From CAVSWT01 sp963746735 (GTDB taxonomy: Bacteria; Bacteroidota; Ignavibacteria; Ignavibacteriales; Ignavibacteriaceae): a DNA stretch of 64,000 nucleotides. Below are positions 17,714-27,427 of the stretch, piece after piece. Each line of letters starts with the position of its first letter. Position 1 is the first letter of the stretch. The position numbers and the translations under genes were made by a program. Under the pieces are notes generated by a model. That model saw only the letters and a list, made by a program, of their open reading frames with translations, searched no databases and was not told the origin of the DNA. The DNA lies in NCBI GenBank assembly GCA_963746735.1, contig CAVVCO010000030.1, positions 1-64,000 on the forward strand, read 5' to 3'.

Positions 17714-18380
17714 AAAAGAAATAAAAAATGCCATTATAATTTTTACCCGGTATCCGGAACCTGGAAAAGTTAAAACTAGATTAGCTGATTCGATTGGGGA
17801 AAATTCTTCTTGTTTAATCCATAAAATATTAGCTGAGCGAATTTTTAACGAATGCTTATTACTTAACAAAAATGATTTCCAGGCATTTGTTTTTTACCCC
17901 AAAGAAAATAGTGAAGAACAAATTCGTGATTGGATTGATAGAAGATTCATACTTCACCATCAAATTGGCAACACGCTGGGCGAGAAAATGAAAAATGCTT
18001 TTGATACAGTCTTCAGCTTAGGATTTAAAAAAATAGTGATAACTGGGACAGATATCCCTGATATTTCAAAATCACTATTGTCTAAATGTTTTTTAGAATT
18101 AGAAAAAAATGATTTAGTTATTGGACCCTCTAATGACGGCGGTTATTATCTTCTAGGCATGAATAAATTTACGCATGAGGTATTTGATAATATTAAATGG
18201 AGCACTGATTCTGTTTTTCAGAAAACTATTGAAATAATAAATGAAAATAATTTAAGCTTTACTACAATTGAAAAACTAATTGACATTGATGTTAAAGAAG
18301 ATTTATTAACCTGGTATGAAACGAATAAGCAAAATCATAAAGACGAATTAGTAAAATTTATATCAGAATTAAAATTGTAA
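17706..18380 (+). CDS. TIGR04282/DUF2064 family glycosyltransferase
   Basis: A 224-residue protein of the TIGR04282 (DUF2064) family, GT-A-like enzymes often encoded beside a GT2, as here; members in arsenosugar-type loci are annotated as glycosyltransferases. Visible motifs are FTRYPEPGKVKTRLA (about 13-27), a GTDIPDI metal-site-like segment and SNDGGYYLLGM. I place the start at the ATG at 17706, which overlaps the upstream TGA; an in-frame TTG at 17691 is less likely. No arsenic-related gene is nearby, so the actual product is open. Confidence 0.82.
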   Translation: MIEKEIKNAIIIFTRYPEPGKVKTRLADSIGENSSCLIHKILAERIFNECLLLNKNDFQAFVFYPKENSEEQIRDWIDRRFILHHQIGNTLGEKMKNAFDTVFSLGFKKIVITGTDIPDISKSLLSKCFLELEKNDLVIGPSNDGGYYLLGMNKFTHEVFDNIKWSTDSVFQKTIEIINENNLSFTTIEKLIDIDVKEDLLTWYETNKQNHKDELVKFISELKL

Positions 18381-18399
18381 TGTTAATATAGAAAGCTAA

Positions 18400-19744
18400 T
18401 CAAATCTCATTCATAGTTTTTTCAATTCTATTCCACAGCTCATCGATCCAATCCAAATGTTCAGGTTTCATCAAACACGATCTTAAGCAAGTAACATTCT
18501 CGCTGTTAATTAAAATTTCCTTATCCTGAATTTTTGAAGAAGGATAATTCAATATTGAAAGATATAATTTATTCTCTTCTGCTTTGCTAAAAAATTTTCT
18601 AGACAGCTCCGAAATTTCTTTTGTATTCTTTCCGTTTATAACCCACACAACAATGTCCAATTCAGGTTCTAAAATTAGTTTAAATCGTTTGTCAGATTTA
18701 ATCTTTTCTGCAAGCATTAAAGCAGCATAGCGGCATTTAGAAATTCCTTTTGCAAATTCACCATTTAGCTCTAAAGGTAGCAGCTTTTGTGTTGCCCAAA
18801 GTCCAACTGCAGAAGCTCCCGGACGTGAGCACTCCAGACTTATTTCTCCCAAATGTATTTCATCAGAACTGTAGTAAGTATACGGTGAATCATGAAAATA
18901 ATATTTACTTACTGAAGGATCATTAAATAAAACACATCCGCAGCCATATGGTTGTAGTCCATGTTTATGTGGATCAATTACTATGCTGTCGGCATTTTTT
19001 AGTAAATCATAAACTCGTTTTGTTTCTTCACTTAAATTATCGGATAGAATATAATAACCTCCATAGGCTGTGTCAGCATGAATTCTAAAATTATATTTCT
19101 TTTGAAGCTGTAAAATTTTGTCAAGAGGGTCGACACTTCCTGTGCCTGTTGTTCCAATTGTCGCAACAACAGTTCCAACATTATTTTCTTTTAAGATTTT
19201 TTCTAAATCATCAATATCCATCTTTCCATTTGAAGTTGATTTCACTTTTTGGAAATTTAATTTTAATACATCTGATATTCTTTGATGTGTATAATGAGCC
19301 ATATCGGAGGCAACAATTATTTTGTTTGGATGAAGCTTACCAGAAATCCATAGAGCTTCCAAGTTTGCCATCGTTCCGCCGCCTGTCAAATGTCCCAAGA
19401 TGCTCATTCCAGCCAAACATTTTTGCAATCTCGGCTACGGCTTCCTTTTCCATTTGTGAACTTGCTTTGCCACCATCCAAAGCATGATTATTTGGATTTA
19501 TCCACATACTCAGCATATAAGCAGCCCTAGCAATCGGATGCGGCGGTTTTAACATTTGTCCTGCGTAAAGTGGATGAAAATATGGATAGTTATCTACTAA
19601 TTTTTCCGAAGTCTCTATTAATATGCTTTCAATTTTTTCATAATCATATATGTTTGCAGAAGGATTATCTGGAAGTTCAAATCCATTTTGAAGGTTGATT
19701 AAAAGCTTTTTAAGAATTTCTATTGTTTCTTTTTCAAATAACAT
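18400..19744 (-). CDS. Pyridoxal-phosphate group II amino-acid decarboxylase, frame broken by one base
   Basis: A PLP-dependent decarboxylase of the glutamate/aromatic amino-acid type. Conserved parts: HPLYAGQM near the N-terminus, HLTGGGTMANLEAL, HADTAYGGYY (PLP-binding aspartate) and the PLP lysine in DPHKHGLQPYGCG. The N-terminal frame (from 19744) and C-terminal frame are one base out of register. Removing one G from the GGG at 19394-19396 (CCC on the plus strand) gives EHLGHLTGGGTMANLEAL and a 447-residue enzyme of usual length. Substrate cannot be assigned from the residues seen. The gene diverges from the radical SAM gene at 19869. Confidence 0.8.
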
Positions 19745-19868
19745 TTTAGTTTTTAATTATTATTATAAAAATTCATTTCAATTATAATGAATTGATATGA
19801 GAGATTCTTTTTACCACATTAAAATTATTTATAAATAATTATATTCGTATTAAAATTCCCAATCAATT

Positions 19869-20943
19869 ATGTTTGAACAAAAACCATCGGGCAGGGCATC
19901 ACGCCTAAACCCAAAGAACAGATTTGAGAAATTATCTATTGAAGATTTTCGAGCTGATGAAGTGGATAATTTTTATGAGGAGGATTCCGAAAGAAAAATC
20001 CCAACCACTTATTTAAAAGATGATTCAAAAACTGTTATTTCAAAAAATGATAGTCCAGATGTTGGATTTGACTATTCATTTAATCCGTACCGCGGATGTG
20101 AGCATGGATGTATATATTGTTATGCACGTCCCACTCATGAATTCTTAGGCTTCTCATCAGGGTTAGATTTTGAAACTAAAATAATGGTTAAACTTGATGC
20201 CCCATTACTTCTTGAAAAAGAATTTCAAAAGAAAAGTTACATCTCAAAGATGATTATGTTTTCAGGCAACACTGATTGCTATCAGCCGCTGGAACGAAAA
20301 TTAAAAATCACTCGTGAAGCATTGAAAGTTTGTTTGAAATATAAAAACCCGGCTGCTGTAATAACAAAAAATATTTTAGTACAAAGAGATATCGATATTC
20401 TAAAAGAAATGGCAAAAGAAAAATTAGTATCAGTTACAATTTCAATTACAAGTCTTAGATTCAAAGCTTTGCAGAAAGATGGAACCACGAACAGCATCAC
20501 CAATAAAAAGACTTGAAACAATTGAGTTGATGGCGAAAAACGATATTCCAACAGGAGTAAATTTAGCTCCAATTATTCCTGGTTTGAACGATGAAGAAAT
20601 TCCAAATATTTTAAAAGCCGCTTCGGAAAGAGGGGCATTTTATGCAGGACACATAATGCTTAGGCTTCCTTATCAAGTAAAAGATTTATTTGTGGATTGG
20701 GTTGAAAGCGAGTTTCCGGATAGAGCAAAAAAGATTATAAATAAAATTCGGGAGATGAGAGACGGCAAACTTAATTCATCTGAATTCGGAGAAAGATTTT
20801 CTGCCAAAGGTGAGCAGGCAGAAGCGGTTCATAATTTGTTTAATTTAAGCTGTGAAAAATATGGACTAAATAAGAAAAGGAATGTTATTAATGCAAAAAA
20901 TTTTATCAACTCATTTAATAATCAATTAGAGCTTTTTAATTAA
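19869..20943 (+). CDS. PA0069-type radical SAM protein, frame broken by one base
   Basis: A radical S-adenosylmethionine protein of the PA0069/Rv2578c group (spore photoproduct lyase-like). It has the iron-sulfur motif CEHGCIYCYARP (about residues 76-87; cysteines in CxxxCxxC spacing) within NPYRGCEHGC. The first frame reads to 20516 but loses similarity after SITSLRF. The second frame, beginning near KMEPRTASP, carries the expected C-terminal half (PIIPGLNDEE, then AFYAGHIMLRLP). Removing one A from AAA around 20463-20465 joins them into 357 residues, the family's usual size. The reaction is unknown. Confidence 0.8.
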
Positions 20944-21016
20944 TGTAATCTTAGAATTATAATTCATTATTTATTAACTTTAACAATTAAATAAATATAA
21001 TTAAAGAAAAAAAACT

Positions 21017-21274
21017 ATGGCTCAAAAAAATAATAAACCTAAAGAACGACAAATAGGCAAAACAAAAATTGAAAAGAAACCTTTAATTGATCCAAAATAT
21101 AAAAACACTATTTGGACAATAATAATTTTTGTAATCCTTTTAATCTTTTTTATTATAAATAACACAAGAGACGTGCCCGCTGCCGGCCCATATCCGCCAT
21201 ATTATAAACAATCGGAACAAAGTAAAGTTGATACTGCTATAAGCCCCAATCTACAAATTGAAAAAAGAAAATAA
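21017..21274 (+). CDS. Small single-pass membrane protein
   Basis: An 85-residue protein: a lysine-rich N-terminus (1-30), one strong membrane helix (about 33-49, TIWTIIIFVILLIFFII) and a short polar outer segment with a PAAGPYPPYY stretch. No family recognised. It ends 20 bases before the TlpA gene, so the two are probably one transcription unit, and it may be a membrane partner of that redox protein. No clear Shine-Dalgarno precedes the ATG. Confidence 0.6.
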   Translation: MAQKNNKPKERQIGKTKIEKKPLIDPKYKNTIWTIIIFVILLIFFIINNTRDVPAAGPYPPYYKQSEQSKVDTAISPNLQIEKRK

Positions 21275-21294
21275 TTATTAGGAGAGGATATATT

Positions 21295-21855
21295 TTGAAT
21301 AAGATAAATTATGGAATTTCGATTTCATTTATTATTGCAATGATTTTGTTTTCATTTGGCTGTTCTAAAAATTCAAAAGTTGAAGAGAATAATAGTTCAG
21401 ATAATACTTCAAAAGTACAAACTACAGAAACTAAAAATGAAAAAGCAGCCCCGGATTTTTCATTACAAAGCACTGACGGGAAAACAGTAAGTCTAAAGGA
21501 TTATAAAGGTAAAATTGTCATTCTTGATTTCTGGGCAACATGGTGCGGACCTTGCAGAAAGGGTATTCCGGATTTAATTTCACTTCAAGATAGATATAAA
21601 AATGATTTAAGAGTTATTGGAATTTCTCTGGATACAAGTACAAAAGACGATGTAATTCCATTTGCAAAAAAAATGAATATCAATTATCCTGTTGTTTATG
21701 GTAATGACAATATTACTAGCGATTATGGCGGGATAGAAGCTATACCGACAACTATAGTAATTGATCAAAATGGCGAAATTGTGGCAAAGTATGTTGGATT
21801 AGTTGATAAAGAAACTTTTGCTAAACAAATTGAAGATTTAAAATCCAAATCATAA
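21295..21855 (+). CDS. TlpA-family thioredoxin-like lipoprotein
   Basis: A 186-residue envelope thiol-disulfide oxidoreductase. The lipobox cysteine is C23 (FSFGC), followed by a serine- and asparagine-rich linker and a TlpA/ResA-type thioredoxin domain. The active site is WCGPC (C84, C87), and the cis-proline lies in EAIPTTIV. It probably reduces or isomerises cysteines of exported proteins such as c-type cytochromes. The start is TTG at 21295, supported by GGAGAGG about 10 bases upstream; no ATG lies in range. Confidence 0.88.
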   Translation: MNKINYGISISFIIAMILFSFGCSKNSKVEENNSSDNTSKVQTTETKNEKAAPDFSLQSTDGKTVSLKDYKGKIVILDFWATWCGPCRKGIPDLISLQDRYKNDLRVIGISLDTSTKDDVIPFAKKMNINYPVVYGNDNITSDYGGIEAIPTTIVIDQNGEIVAKYVGLVDKETFAKQIEDLKSKS

Positions 21856-21963
21856 TATTTCTAGAAAACCTCATAGATTATTAGATTTTAAATTTAATCT
21901 AAAAAACACAAGGCACATTTTAGCATTTAAACCTTGGTGGTTTGGAACATAGTTTACTTTAAT

Positions 21964-22188
21964 TTATTTTTTGAATAAATATAAAATCAAACTAATAATA
22001 ACGCTTAGAAGTATTGAAGTAACAATAGGGAAGTAGAATGTAAAATTTTTCTTTCTGATTATTATATCCCCAGGCAGCTTACCGAGAAATGGGATTTTAT
22101 CTCCAAATAAAAAAAATACACCGACAATGATTATAAATATTCCAACAATAATTAATATCTTACCAAAAGGTTGGAGTTCAGGAAACAT
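21964..22188 (-). CDS. DUF2905 family membrane protein
   Basis: A 74-residue protein with two membrane helices (about 9-28 and 50-70) around a loop with GDKIPFLGKLPGDIIIRK, the hallmark of DUF2905. Function is unknown. It lies 25 bases downstream of the PorV/PorQ-like gene on the same strand, so it may be co-transcribed. Confidence 0.85.
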   Translation of the reverse strand: MFPELQPFGKILIIVGIFIIIVGVFFLFGDKIPFLGKLPGDIIIRKKNFTFYFPIVTSILLSVIISLILYLFKK

Positions 22189-22213
22189 TTATTAATCCTT
22201 GATGAGAACTAAA

Positions 22214-23263
22214 TTAGTCTCTTAAAAATTTAGGTTCTTCTAAAGTAAGAATCAATGAAATGCGGTGAGTGTCGTCTAATCTATCCAATGAAGATGCATT
22301 AAAACGTGCAAAAGAATAATCGATATTTAATTTGGGAAGCTTTACTCCAGCGCCAATTGTAAATTGTTTTACATCCGAATAGCCGCCGCGGATAGCAAAA
22401 ATATTTTTATAATTAAATTCAAGTCCTGAATGTGCATCAAAACTAACAGGGCCTAGATTGAAGTTGGATGCGAACCGACGATTTTCAAATCTGATATCAA
22501 AATCCAAAGCCGGAGTGATTTTACCACCTAAAAAATCTATTCCATATGCGGCACCTAATTTTAATGTTGGAGTTATCAACTCATTTCTGCCAGTACTCCA
22601 AGCAACTAAAGTTGTAGTTACGTCCTGAATATTGGCTCCAACAGCAAAATTTTCAAACGGTAAATATAAAGCTGCAACATCCAAACCAATTCCTGTAGCG
22701 CCTGCATCGCCAAGATCACGTCTAATAACTTTTATATTTCCACCGTAAGAAAAATTATCGGATTGTCTTTTTGCGAAGGAAAAATAAAAAGCATAGTCCT
22801 GGTTACTGAAATAAGTTATCAAATCTGTTTGAGGCCTAAAGTTTGGATCATTGACATCATTAATATCTACTATACCATCTCCATTAACATCTGATATAGC
22901 GTTTCGAGTATCCGGGATTCCATCGACTGCTAGTCTAATACCACTAATGCTGAAGGTTAAATCTTTGCCGAAAGGAATTGCAACTGCTGCGTAATCATAA
23001 TTAACAAGACTGCCAAATTGTTCTGAATGCATTAAAGAAATTTGCGGATAATTTATAAACGCAAGTCCGGCAGGATTGTAATATCCAGCAGTTACATCGT
23101 TAGCAATCGCAGTAAAAGCTCCCCCCATTCCGGAAGGCCTTCCGCCAACGCCTAATGTCATAAATTCACCGGCGTATTTTGCAATTACAGTTTGAGAATT
23201 TACATTGATATTAAGTAAAATGAACAACAATAATGTTGGGATAAGTAAAACTTTTTTCGGCAT
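22214..23263 (-). CDS. PorV/PorQ family outer-membrane protein
   Basis: The 349-residue protein has a signal peptide (about 1-23) and a beta-barrel-like sequence. It contains the PorV/PorQ family features GGRPSGMGGAFTAIANDVTA and YNPAGLA. In T9SS organisms, PorV carries cargo to the attachment complex and PorQ is a related part of the outer-membrane machinery. The window also contains T9SS cargo proteins, which fits. The sequence does not decide between PorV, PorQ and other family members. A GGTGG ribosome-binding sequence precedes the ATG (GGTGGAATTTTAATACATG). Confidence 0.8.
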   Translation of the reverse strand: MPKKVLLIPTLLLFILLNINVNSQTVIAKYAGEFMTLGVGGRPSGMGGAFTAIANDVTAGYYNPAGLAFINYPQISLMHSEQFGSLVNYDYAAVAIPFGKDLTFSISGIRLAVDGIPDTRNAISDVNGDGIVDINDVNDPNFRPQTDLITYFSNQDYAFYFSFAKRQSDNFSYGGNIKVIRRDLGDAGATGIGLDVAALYLPFENFAVGANIQDVTTTLVAWSTGRNELITPTLKLGAAYGIDFLGGKITPALDFDIRFENRRFASNFNLGPVSFDAHSGLEFNYKNIFAIRGGYSDVKQFTIGAGVKLPKLNIDYSFARFNASSLDRLDDTHRISLILTLEEPKFLRD

Positions 23264-23434
23264 GTATTAAAATTCCACCATAAACTTTATTTAATAAAAA
23301 AGCTTGAAAAAGATTGGGATTTTGGTTCTGAAAGTCAAGGCTAAATTTATGTTCTGACGATATTTGCCAATCTTTAAAAGTGTAAATTACAATTAACTTT
23401 ACTGCTAAAAATCTTTATAGGAAAAGGAATAATG

Positions 23435-23472
23435 CATTGTTGAATCTAAATTATTCAACCAACTAAACAATG
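23435..23472. repeat. Nested inverted repeat between gpmA and the PorV/PorQ gene
   Basis: GTTGAAT (23439-23445) pairs with ATTCAAC (23453-23459), and an outer pair CATTGTT (23435-23441) with AACAATG (23466-23472) overlaps it. Surrounding bases (TATAGG near 23416 and CCTACTATA near 23500) allow further long-range pairing. It could be the gpmA terminator or a regulatory structure; no T-run follows closely. Confidence 0.35.
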
Positions 23473-23541
23473 AATTTTCAGTTACTCCGTCATTCCAATA
23501 TTCCTACTATAAAGTACAAAAAGAAATAGAAAATAATTTTG

Positions 23542-24289
23542 TTACTTTGCTTTTCCTTGATTAGCAACTGCATTAGCTGCTTTAGCTATTTCTTCCGGGT
23601 CACCTAAATAATAATTTTTAATTGGTTTCAGATTATCATCAAGTTCGTAAACTAAAGGCACGCCGGTTGGAATATTTAAGTTTACAATTTCACCATCGGG
23701 AATGTTATCAAGATATTTAACTAATGCACGCAGACTATTTCCATGTGCAGCAATTATGACACGCTTTCCGCTTTTAATTGTTGGTGCTATTGTTTCTTTC
23801 CAAAGTGGAAGAAACCTTGCAACTGTATCCTTTAAGCATTCTGTTAATGGTAATTCATTTTCACTAAGATCACTATAGCGTCTGTCTTTGCCGGGATATC
23901 GCTCATCATTTTTATCTAAAACCGGCGGCGGAGTATCATAACTTCTTCGCCAAATTTTAACTTGTTCGTCACCATATTTAGCAGCTGTTTGAGCTTTGTT
24001 TAATCCCTGAAGGGCGCCGTAATGTCTTTCGTTTAATCTCCAGGAACGAATTACTGGTATCCACATCATATCAAGTTCATCAAGTGAAATCCATAATGTA
24101 CGAATAGCACGTTTAAGAACAGAAGTGTAAGCGATGTCAAAAGCAAATACCATCTTTTTTTAATTGCTGGCCCGCGCGTTTAGCTTCTTTTAATCCTTGT
24201 TCAGAAAGGTCAACATCTGTCCAGCCGGTAAATAAATTTTCTTTATTCCAAACGCTTTCACCATGACGTAATAAAACTAATTTGTGCAT
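23542..24289 (-). CDS. gpmA: 2,3-bisphosphoglycerate-dependent phosphoglycerate mutase, frame broken by one base
   Basis: Interconverts 3- and 2-phosphoglycerate in glycolysis. From the ATG at 24289 the N-terminus reads MHKLVLLRHGESVWN with the catalytic histidine in LRHGE, and continues FTGWTDVDLSEQG. The frame then ends after KKDGICF. The second frame contains FDIAYTSVLKRAIRTLW, RHYGALQGLNK and AHGNSLRALVKYL, all GpmA motifs. The two frames differ by one base at a T7 run (A7 on the minus strand, 24155-24161); removing one gives 248 residues, exactly the usual length. An essential glycolytic gene is unlikely to be truly broken, so I treat this as an error in the sequence. Confidence 0.88.
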
Positions 24290-24418
24290 TGTTTTCTCCT
24301 TTAATCAGAATTTTATTCAGAAATTTTTTCAAAAGTTGAAACAAAAATAATTATAGATTTACCTGAATGCAAAAAGATGGGTTGAATTATAATTTTATTA
24401 ACAAAATTATTAATTAAT

Positions 24419-25354
24419 TTATTCTTCAGGGGAATAAATTAATTTTGCTCCGGGAATTTTGACTTCAGCTTTGTAAACCGAATTAGTTTCATCTTCTGTA
24501 ATAAACAAAGTTTTGAAATCTTTCCCGCCAAACTCAACATTGCTAGGACGTTTACCAGGAGTTTTAATTGAATCTATTATTTGTCCATTCGGTGAAATTA
24601 CAAATATATGTCCGCCACCAAAATGCGCGGCATAAAGATTTCCTTTTTGATCAAAAGCAATTCCATCCGGATCACCGCCAGGCAATTCTACAAAAACTTT
24701 TTTATTACTTAGCATTCCTTTTGTATTGATGTCAAAAGATAAAATTCTATTTTGCGCTGATTCACAGACAAATAATTTTTTAGCATCTAAAGAAAATGCT
24801 ATGCCATTTGGAAAGCATACCCCTTCTGCTGCCGGTAGAACTTCTTTTGTCATTTTATTTATCATATAAACTACCCCGTCAGGTTTATCTTTCCCATAAG
24901 ATTTAGGATCAGTAAAATAAAGATTTCCATCAGGATCAAATGCTAAATCATTTGGACGATTGAATTTCTTATTATCATAACCCGATGCATAAATTTCAGT
25001 TTCACCTTGTGGTGAGATTTTTAATATTGCTCCAATTCCATAATCGCATGCAAAAATATTTCCATCTTTATCAAAAGTTAATCCGTTTGTTTGTTTTAAT
25101 CTGAAAGGTTTTTGAGTTGAATCAACAAATTTAAAAGAAGAATCATTCGAGATTTCATATATGTATCCGCCATAGCAGCTTGAAACAAATAAATTCCCTT
25201 TCCCATCCCACGCCGGCCCCTCAGGAAAATTTAATTCTGACGCAATTTTTATAAATTGTATCTCCGTTTTAATTAAAGAATTCTGCTGTGGGAAAATAGA
25301 TGCTGTGCATAAGAAAATAAAAGAAGTGGCTATTTTTAGGTTTATTTTTTTCAT
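24419..25354 (-). CDS. SMP-30/gluconolactonase-like secreted beta-propeller
   Basis: A 311-residue protein with a signal peptide (1-22, ending near FPQQ) and a six-bladed propeller of the SMP-30/gluconolaconase/LRE group. It has FPEGPAWDGKGNLFVSS (metal-site glutamate), an NRPNDLAFDPDGNLYFTDP segment and FPNGIAF. Family members are metal-dependent lactonases or related hydrolases of the periplasm or surface. Context gives no substrate. It diverges from the small gene at 25449. Confidence 0.8.
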   Translation of the reverse strand: MKKINLKIATSFIFLCTASIFPQQNSLIKTEIQFIKIASELNFPEGPAWDGKGNLFVSSCYGGYIYEISNDSSFKFVDSTQKPFRLKQTNGLTFDKDGNIFACDYGIGAILKISPQGETEIYASGYDNKKFNRPNDLAFDPDGNLYFTDPKSYGKDKPDGVVYMINKMTKEVLPAAEGVCFPNGIAFSLDAKKLFVCESAQNRILSFDINTKGMLSNKKVFVELPGGDPDGIAFDQKGNLYAAHFGGGHIFVISPNGQIIDSIKTPGKRPSNVEFGGKDFKTLFITEDETNSVYKAEVKIPGAKLIYSPEE

Positions 25355-25448
25355 ATAATGACTTGGAATTAGTAAAAGTAAATTTCAGAAATGATTATTT
25401 TTAAGATACAAAATTCCAATGAAATTTATAAAAGTTAAGGGATCAAAT

Positions 25449-25811
25449 ATGAAATATTTTTTAGTAACAATATTTGTTTTTATGATTGGGACTTCATTTT
25501 CCTCAGCCCAGTCAAAAATGGAAGATGATATTAGTCTAGCTTATCAAAATGCTAAAAAGGGAATTTATTGGGCTTTGACAAATATTCCTGAAAAAAAATC
25601 TAAACTGGATGAAGATCTGATTGCAGATGACAAACTTTATTCATCAGTAAAACTAGAAAAAGCTAATGATGGAATTAAAATAGAATCAACAGGATTTAAT
25701 TCTTCAAATGAAGTTAAAATTACAATTTATAAATCAAATGAAACTTTACTAAAGGAAGGGTATTTAAAGCCCGAAGAAGAAAAATCAAAAGATGAAAAGA
25801 ATAAAAAATAA
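25449..25811 (+). CDS. Small exported hypothetical protein
   Basis: The 120-residue protein starts at the ATG at 25449, chosen because AAGG lies eight bases upstream and the product then opens directly with a signal peptide (MKYFLVTIFVFMIGTSFSSAQ). The mature part is about 100 residues of mixed charged sequence ending in a lysine/glutamate-rich tail. No family is recognised. It converges with the Rrf2 gene with only three bases between stops. Confidence 0.65.
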   Translation: MKYFLVTIFVFMIGTSFSSAQSKMEDDISLAYQNAKKGIYWALTNIPEKKSKLDEDLIADDKLYSSVKLEKANDGIKIESTGFNSSNEVKITIYKSNETLLKEGYLKPEEEKSKDEKNKK

Positions 25812-25814
25812 ATT

Positions 25815-26279
25815 TTAGTTTGAAACTTCTTCATCGGTAATAAAATTATTTACAAGAACCTTAACTTCATTCTCGGTTCCCAACAAATCATGAAGAGTTG
25901 TCTTTCCTAATACGCTATCCAATAAATTTTGAACAGTTCGCCATAATGATCTAATTGAACAATCAACTGTATGCGTGCATATTAGCTCAGCTCCGGCATG
26001 ATCATCACAAAATCCAGCTTCAAATAATTTACCACCAAGCACGGCTAAGACATCACCTATTACAATTTCATCAGCAGGACGAGATAATTTATAACCGCCG
26101 CTTTGTCCTCTGGAACTATCTATAAAACCGCCAAGACGAAGCAATCTTAAAATTTTACCAGCAAGTGCGCCTGATATTCCTTCCATCTCGCTTATTTCCG
26201 GAATAGTAAGACCATTTGGAGTTTTACCAATTCTTATTAAACACCTTAATCCAAATTCTTCTTGTGAACTAAATTTCAT
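25815..26279 (-). CDS. Rrf2-family iron-sulfur regulator (IscR-like)
   Basis: A 154-residue winged-helix regulator of the Rrf2 family. The N-terminal helix-turn-helix includes the wing sequence SSRGQSGGYKLSRP (about 55-68). Three cysteines, C91, C101 and C107 (FCDDH..., ICTHTVDC), lie where IscR and related proteins hold an iron-sulfur cluster. It is encoded next to the suf operon on the same strand, with a bacilliredoxin between. It probably senses cluster status and controls the suf genes, as Rrf2 proteins do elsewhere. Whether it is in the same transcript is unclear because of gaps of 120-130 bases. Confidence 0.82.
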   Translation of the reverse strand: MKFSSQEEFGLRCLIRIGKTPNGLTIPEISEMEGISGALAGKILRLLRLGGFIDSSRGQSGGYKLSRPADEIVIGDVLAVLGGKLFEAGFCDDHAGAELICTHTVDCSIRSLWRTVQNLLDSVLGKTTLHDLLGTENEVKVLVNNFITDEEVSN

Positions 26280-26406
26280 TGCTCTTTACTATTATTACTT
26301 ATACAAAATTGAAATTCTACGCTTATATATTTTAATTTGGAATGAGAATGATTGCGGCAAATAAGATCACGCAATCATTAACTCATTCAATTAATTTTTC
26401 ATTACT

Positions 26407-26940
26407 TTAATTTTTAAATAATGGAATCTTTGATCCGCATTGTTTTGCATATTGTACTTGTGCGAATGCATCTGCCGGAATAGAAGGACCTTTGGCGGAA
26501 CAATGTTCATTAAAAACATTTATCAATTCATTCGCAATATGTTCAGCATTGTAGCCCTCAATATCCAATCTTTGCATGAAATAAATTAAAACTCCATTTT
26601 TAAATAAAGCTACGCTTGGTGATGAGGGTGGATATTCTTTTACCATTTGTCTTACTCTATTCACAGCGTCCTTTTCCTGTCCGGCAAAAACAGTATAAAG
26701 CTTATCTGGAATTACATTGTTTTGCAGCGCAAGAGATACGCCAGGCCTAGCACTTCCCGCTGCACAACCGCATACGGAATTAATCATAACCAATGCAGTT
26801 TTATCGTCATTCACTTGTAAGGCTTCGTCAACTTTTTCCGGTGTTAGTAATTCTTCAAATCCAACTGCGACTAATTCATCTCTCATTGGCTGAACTGCAT
26901 CCTGGTCATACATCGGTTGACGAGAAAGTATATTGAACAT
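26407..26940 (-). CDS. BrxA/BrxB-family bacilliredoxin
   Basis: A 177-residue thioredoxin-fold protein of the YphP/YqiW (bacilliredoxin) family. It has the CGC active site (C57, C59 in SVCGCAAGSARPG) and the family segment FNILSRQPMYDQDAVQPMRDEL at its start. In Bacillus, BrxA and BrxB remove bacillithiol from mixed disulfides; this organism's thiol is unknown, so it may act on another. It lies downstream of the suf genes, which suggests a link between iron-sulfur assembly and thiol redox balance. Confidence 0.85.
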   Translation of the reverse strand: MFNILSRQPMYDQDAVQPMRDELVAVGFEELLTPEKVDEALQVNDDKTALVMINSVCGCAAGSARPGVSLALQNNVIPDKLYTVFAGQEKDAVNRVRQMVKEYPPSSPSVALFKNGVLIYFMQRLDIEGYNAEHIANELINVFNEHCSAKGPSIPADAFAQVQYAKQCGSKIPLFKN

Positions 26941-26991
26941 TTTGGCTCCTTATTTTTTTTGTTCGTTAAATGTTTTCAATTTTCAAAATAT

Positions 26992-27058
26992 CAAAAGGCA
27001 AAAATCAAAATTTTATTTTAATATTTTTCAACTTTGAATTTTGATATTTGACTTTTTC
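26992..27058. repeat. AT-rich imperfect inverted repeat
   Basis: The left arm contains TCAAAAGGCAAAAATCAAAA (near 26992-27011) and the right arm TTTTGATATTTGACTTTTTC (near 27039-27058), which are near reverse complements. A similar stretch, TTTTGACTTTTGATATTTGA, occurs at about 31304-31323 between sufC and sufB. It looks like a dispersed intergenic motif and could also act as a weak terminator. Confidence 0.4.
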
Positions 27059-27060
27059 AA

Positions 27061-27411
27061 TCACATAAACCCTAATTCTACTTTTGCTACTTCAGACATC
27101 ATATCTTTATCCCATGGCGGATTCCAAACTAATTCTATTTTGCAAGATTTAACTTCGGGGATAGAAGCTATTTTGCTTTCTACTTCTCCCGGGAGAGAAC
27201 CAGCCACAGGGCAGGCTGGAGATGTTAAAGTCATTTTTAAAATTACATTTGCTTCGTTATCAATTCTAATTTCATAAATTAATCCAAGTTCGAAAATATC
27301 AACCGGAATTTCAGGATCATAACAAGATTTAAGAACCTGAATAATTCTTTCTTCCAATGCTTGTTTATTTAATTCAACCATAGTTTTTATTTCTGAATTT
27401 CCATTATCCAT
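27061..27411 (-). CDS. DUF59/MIP18-family iron-sulfur assembly factor (SufT-like)
   Basis: A 116-residue protein with the DUF59 fold. Motifs are CYDPEIPVDIFELGLIY (about 30-46) and TSPACPVAGSLP, with the reactive-type cysteine in SPACPV. Relatives such as SufT and the eukaryotic MIP18/Cia2 proteins help mature iron-sulfur proteins. It lies 16 bases downstream of sufU and completes the assembly operon. Its start context is the ATG at 27411. Confidence 0.85.
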   Translation of the reverse strand: MDNGNSEIKTMVELNKQALEERIIQVLKSCYDPEIPVDIFELGLIYEIRIDNEANVILKMTLTSPACPVAGSLPGEVESKIASIPEVKSCKIELVWNPPWDKDMMSEVAKVELGFM

Positions 27412-27427
27412 TCAATAACTCCTTGGT

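Noticed and set aside
21880..21910. Hairpin TTAGATT/AATCTAA as terminator between tlpA and the DUF2905 gene
   Set aside because: The stem is short and AT-only, and no T-run follows in the direction needed.
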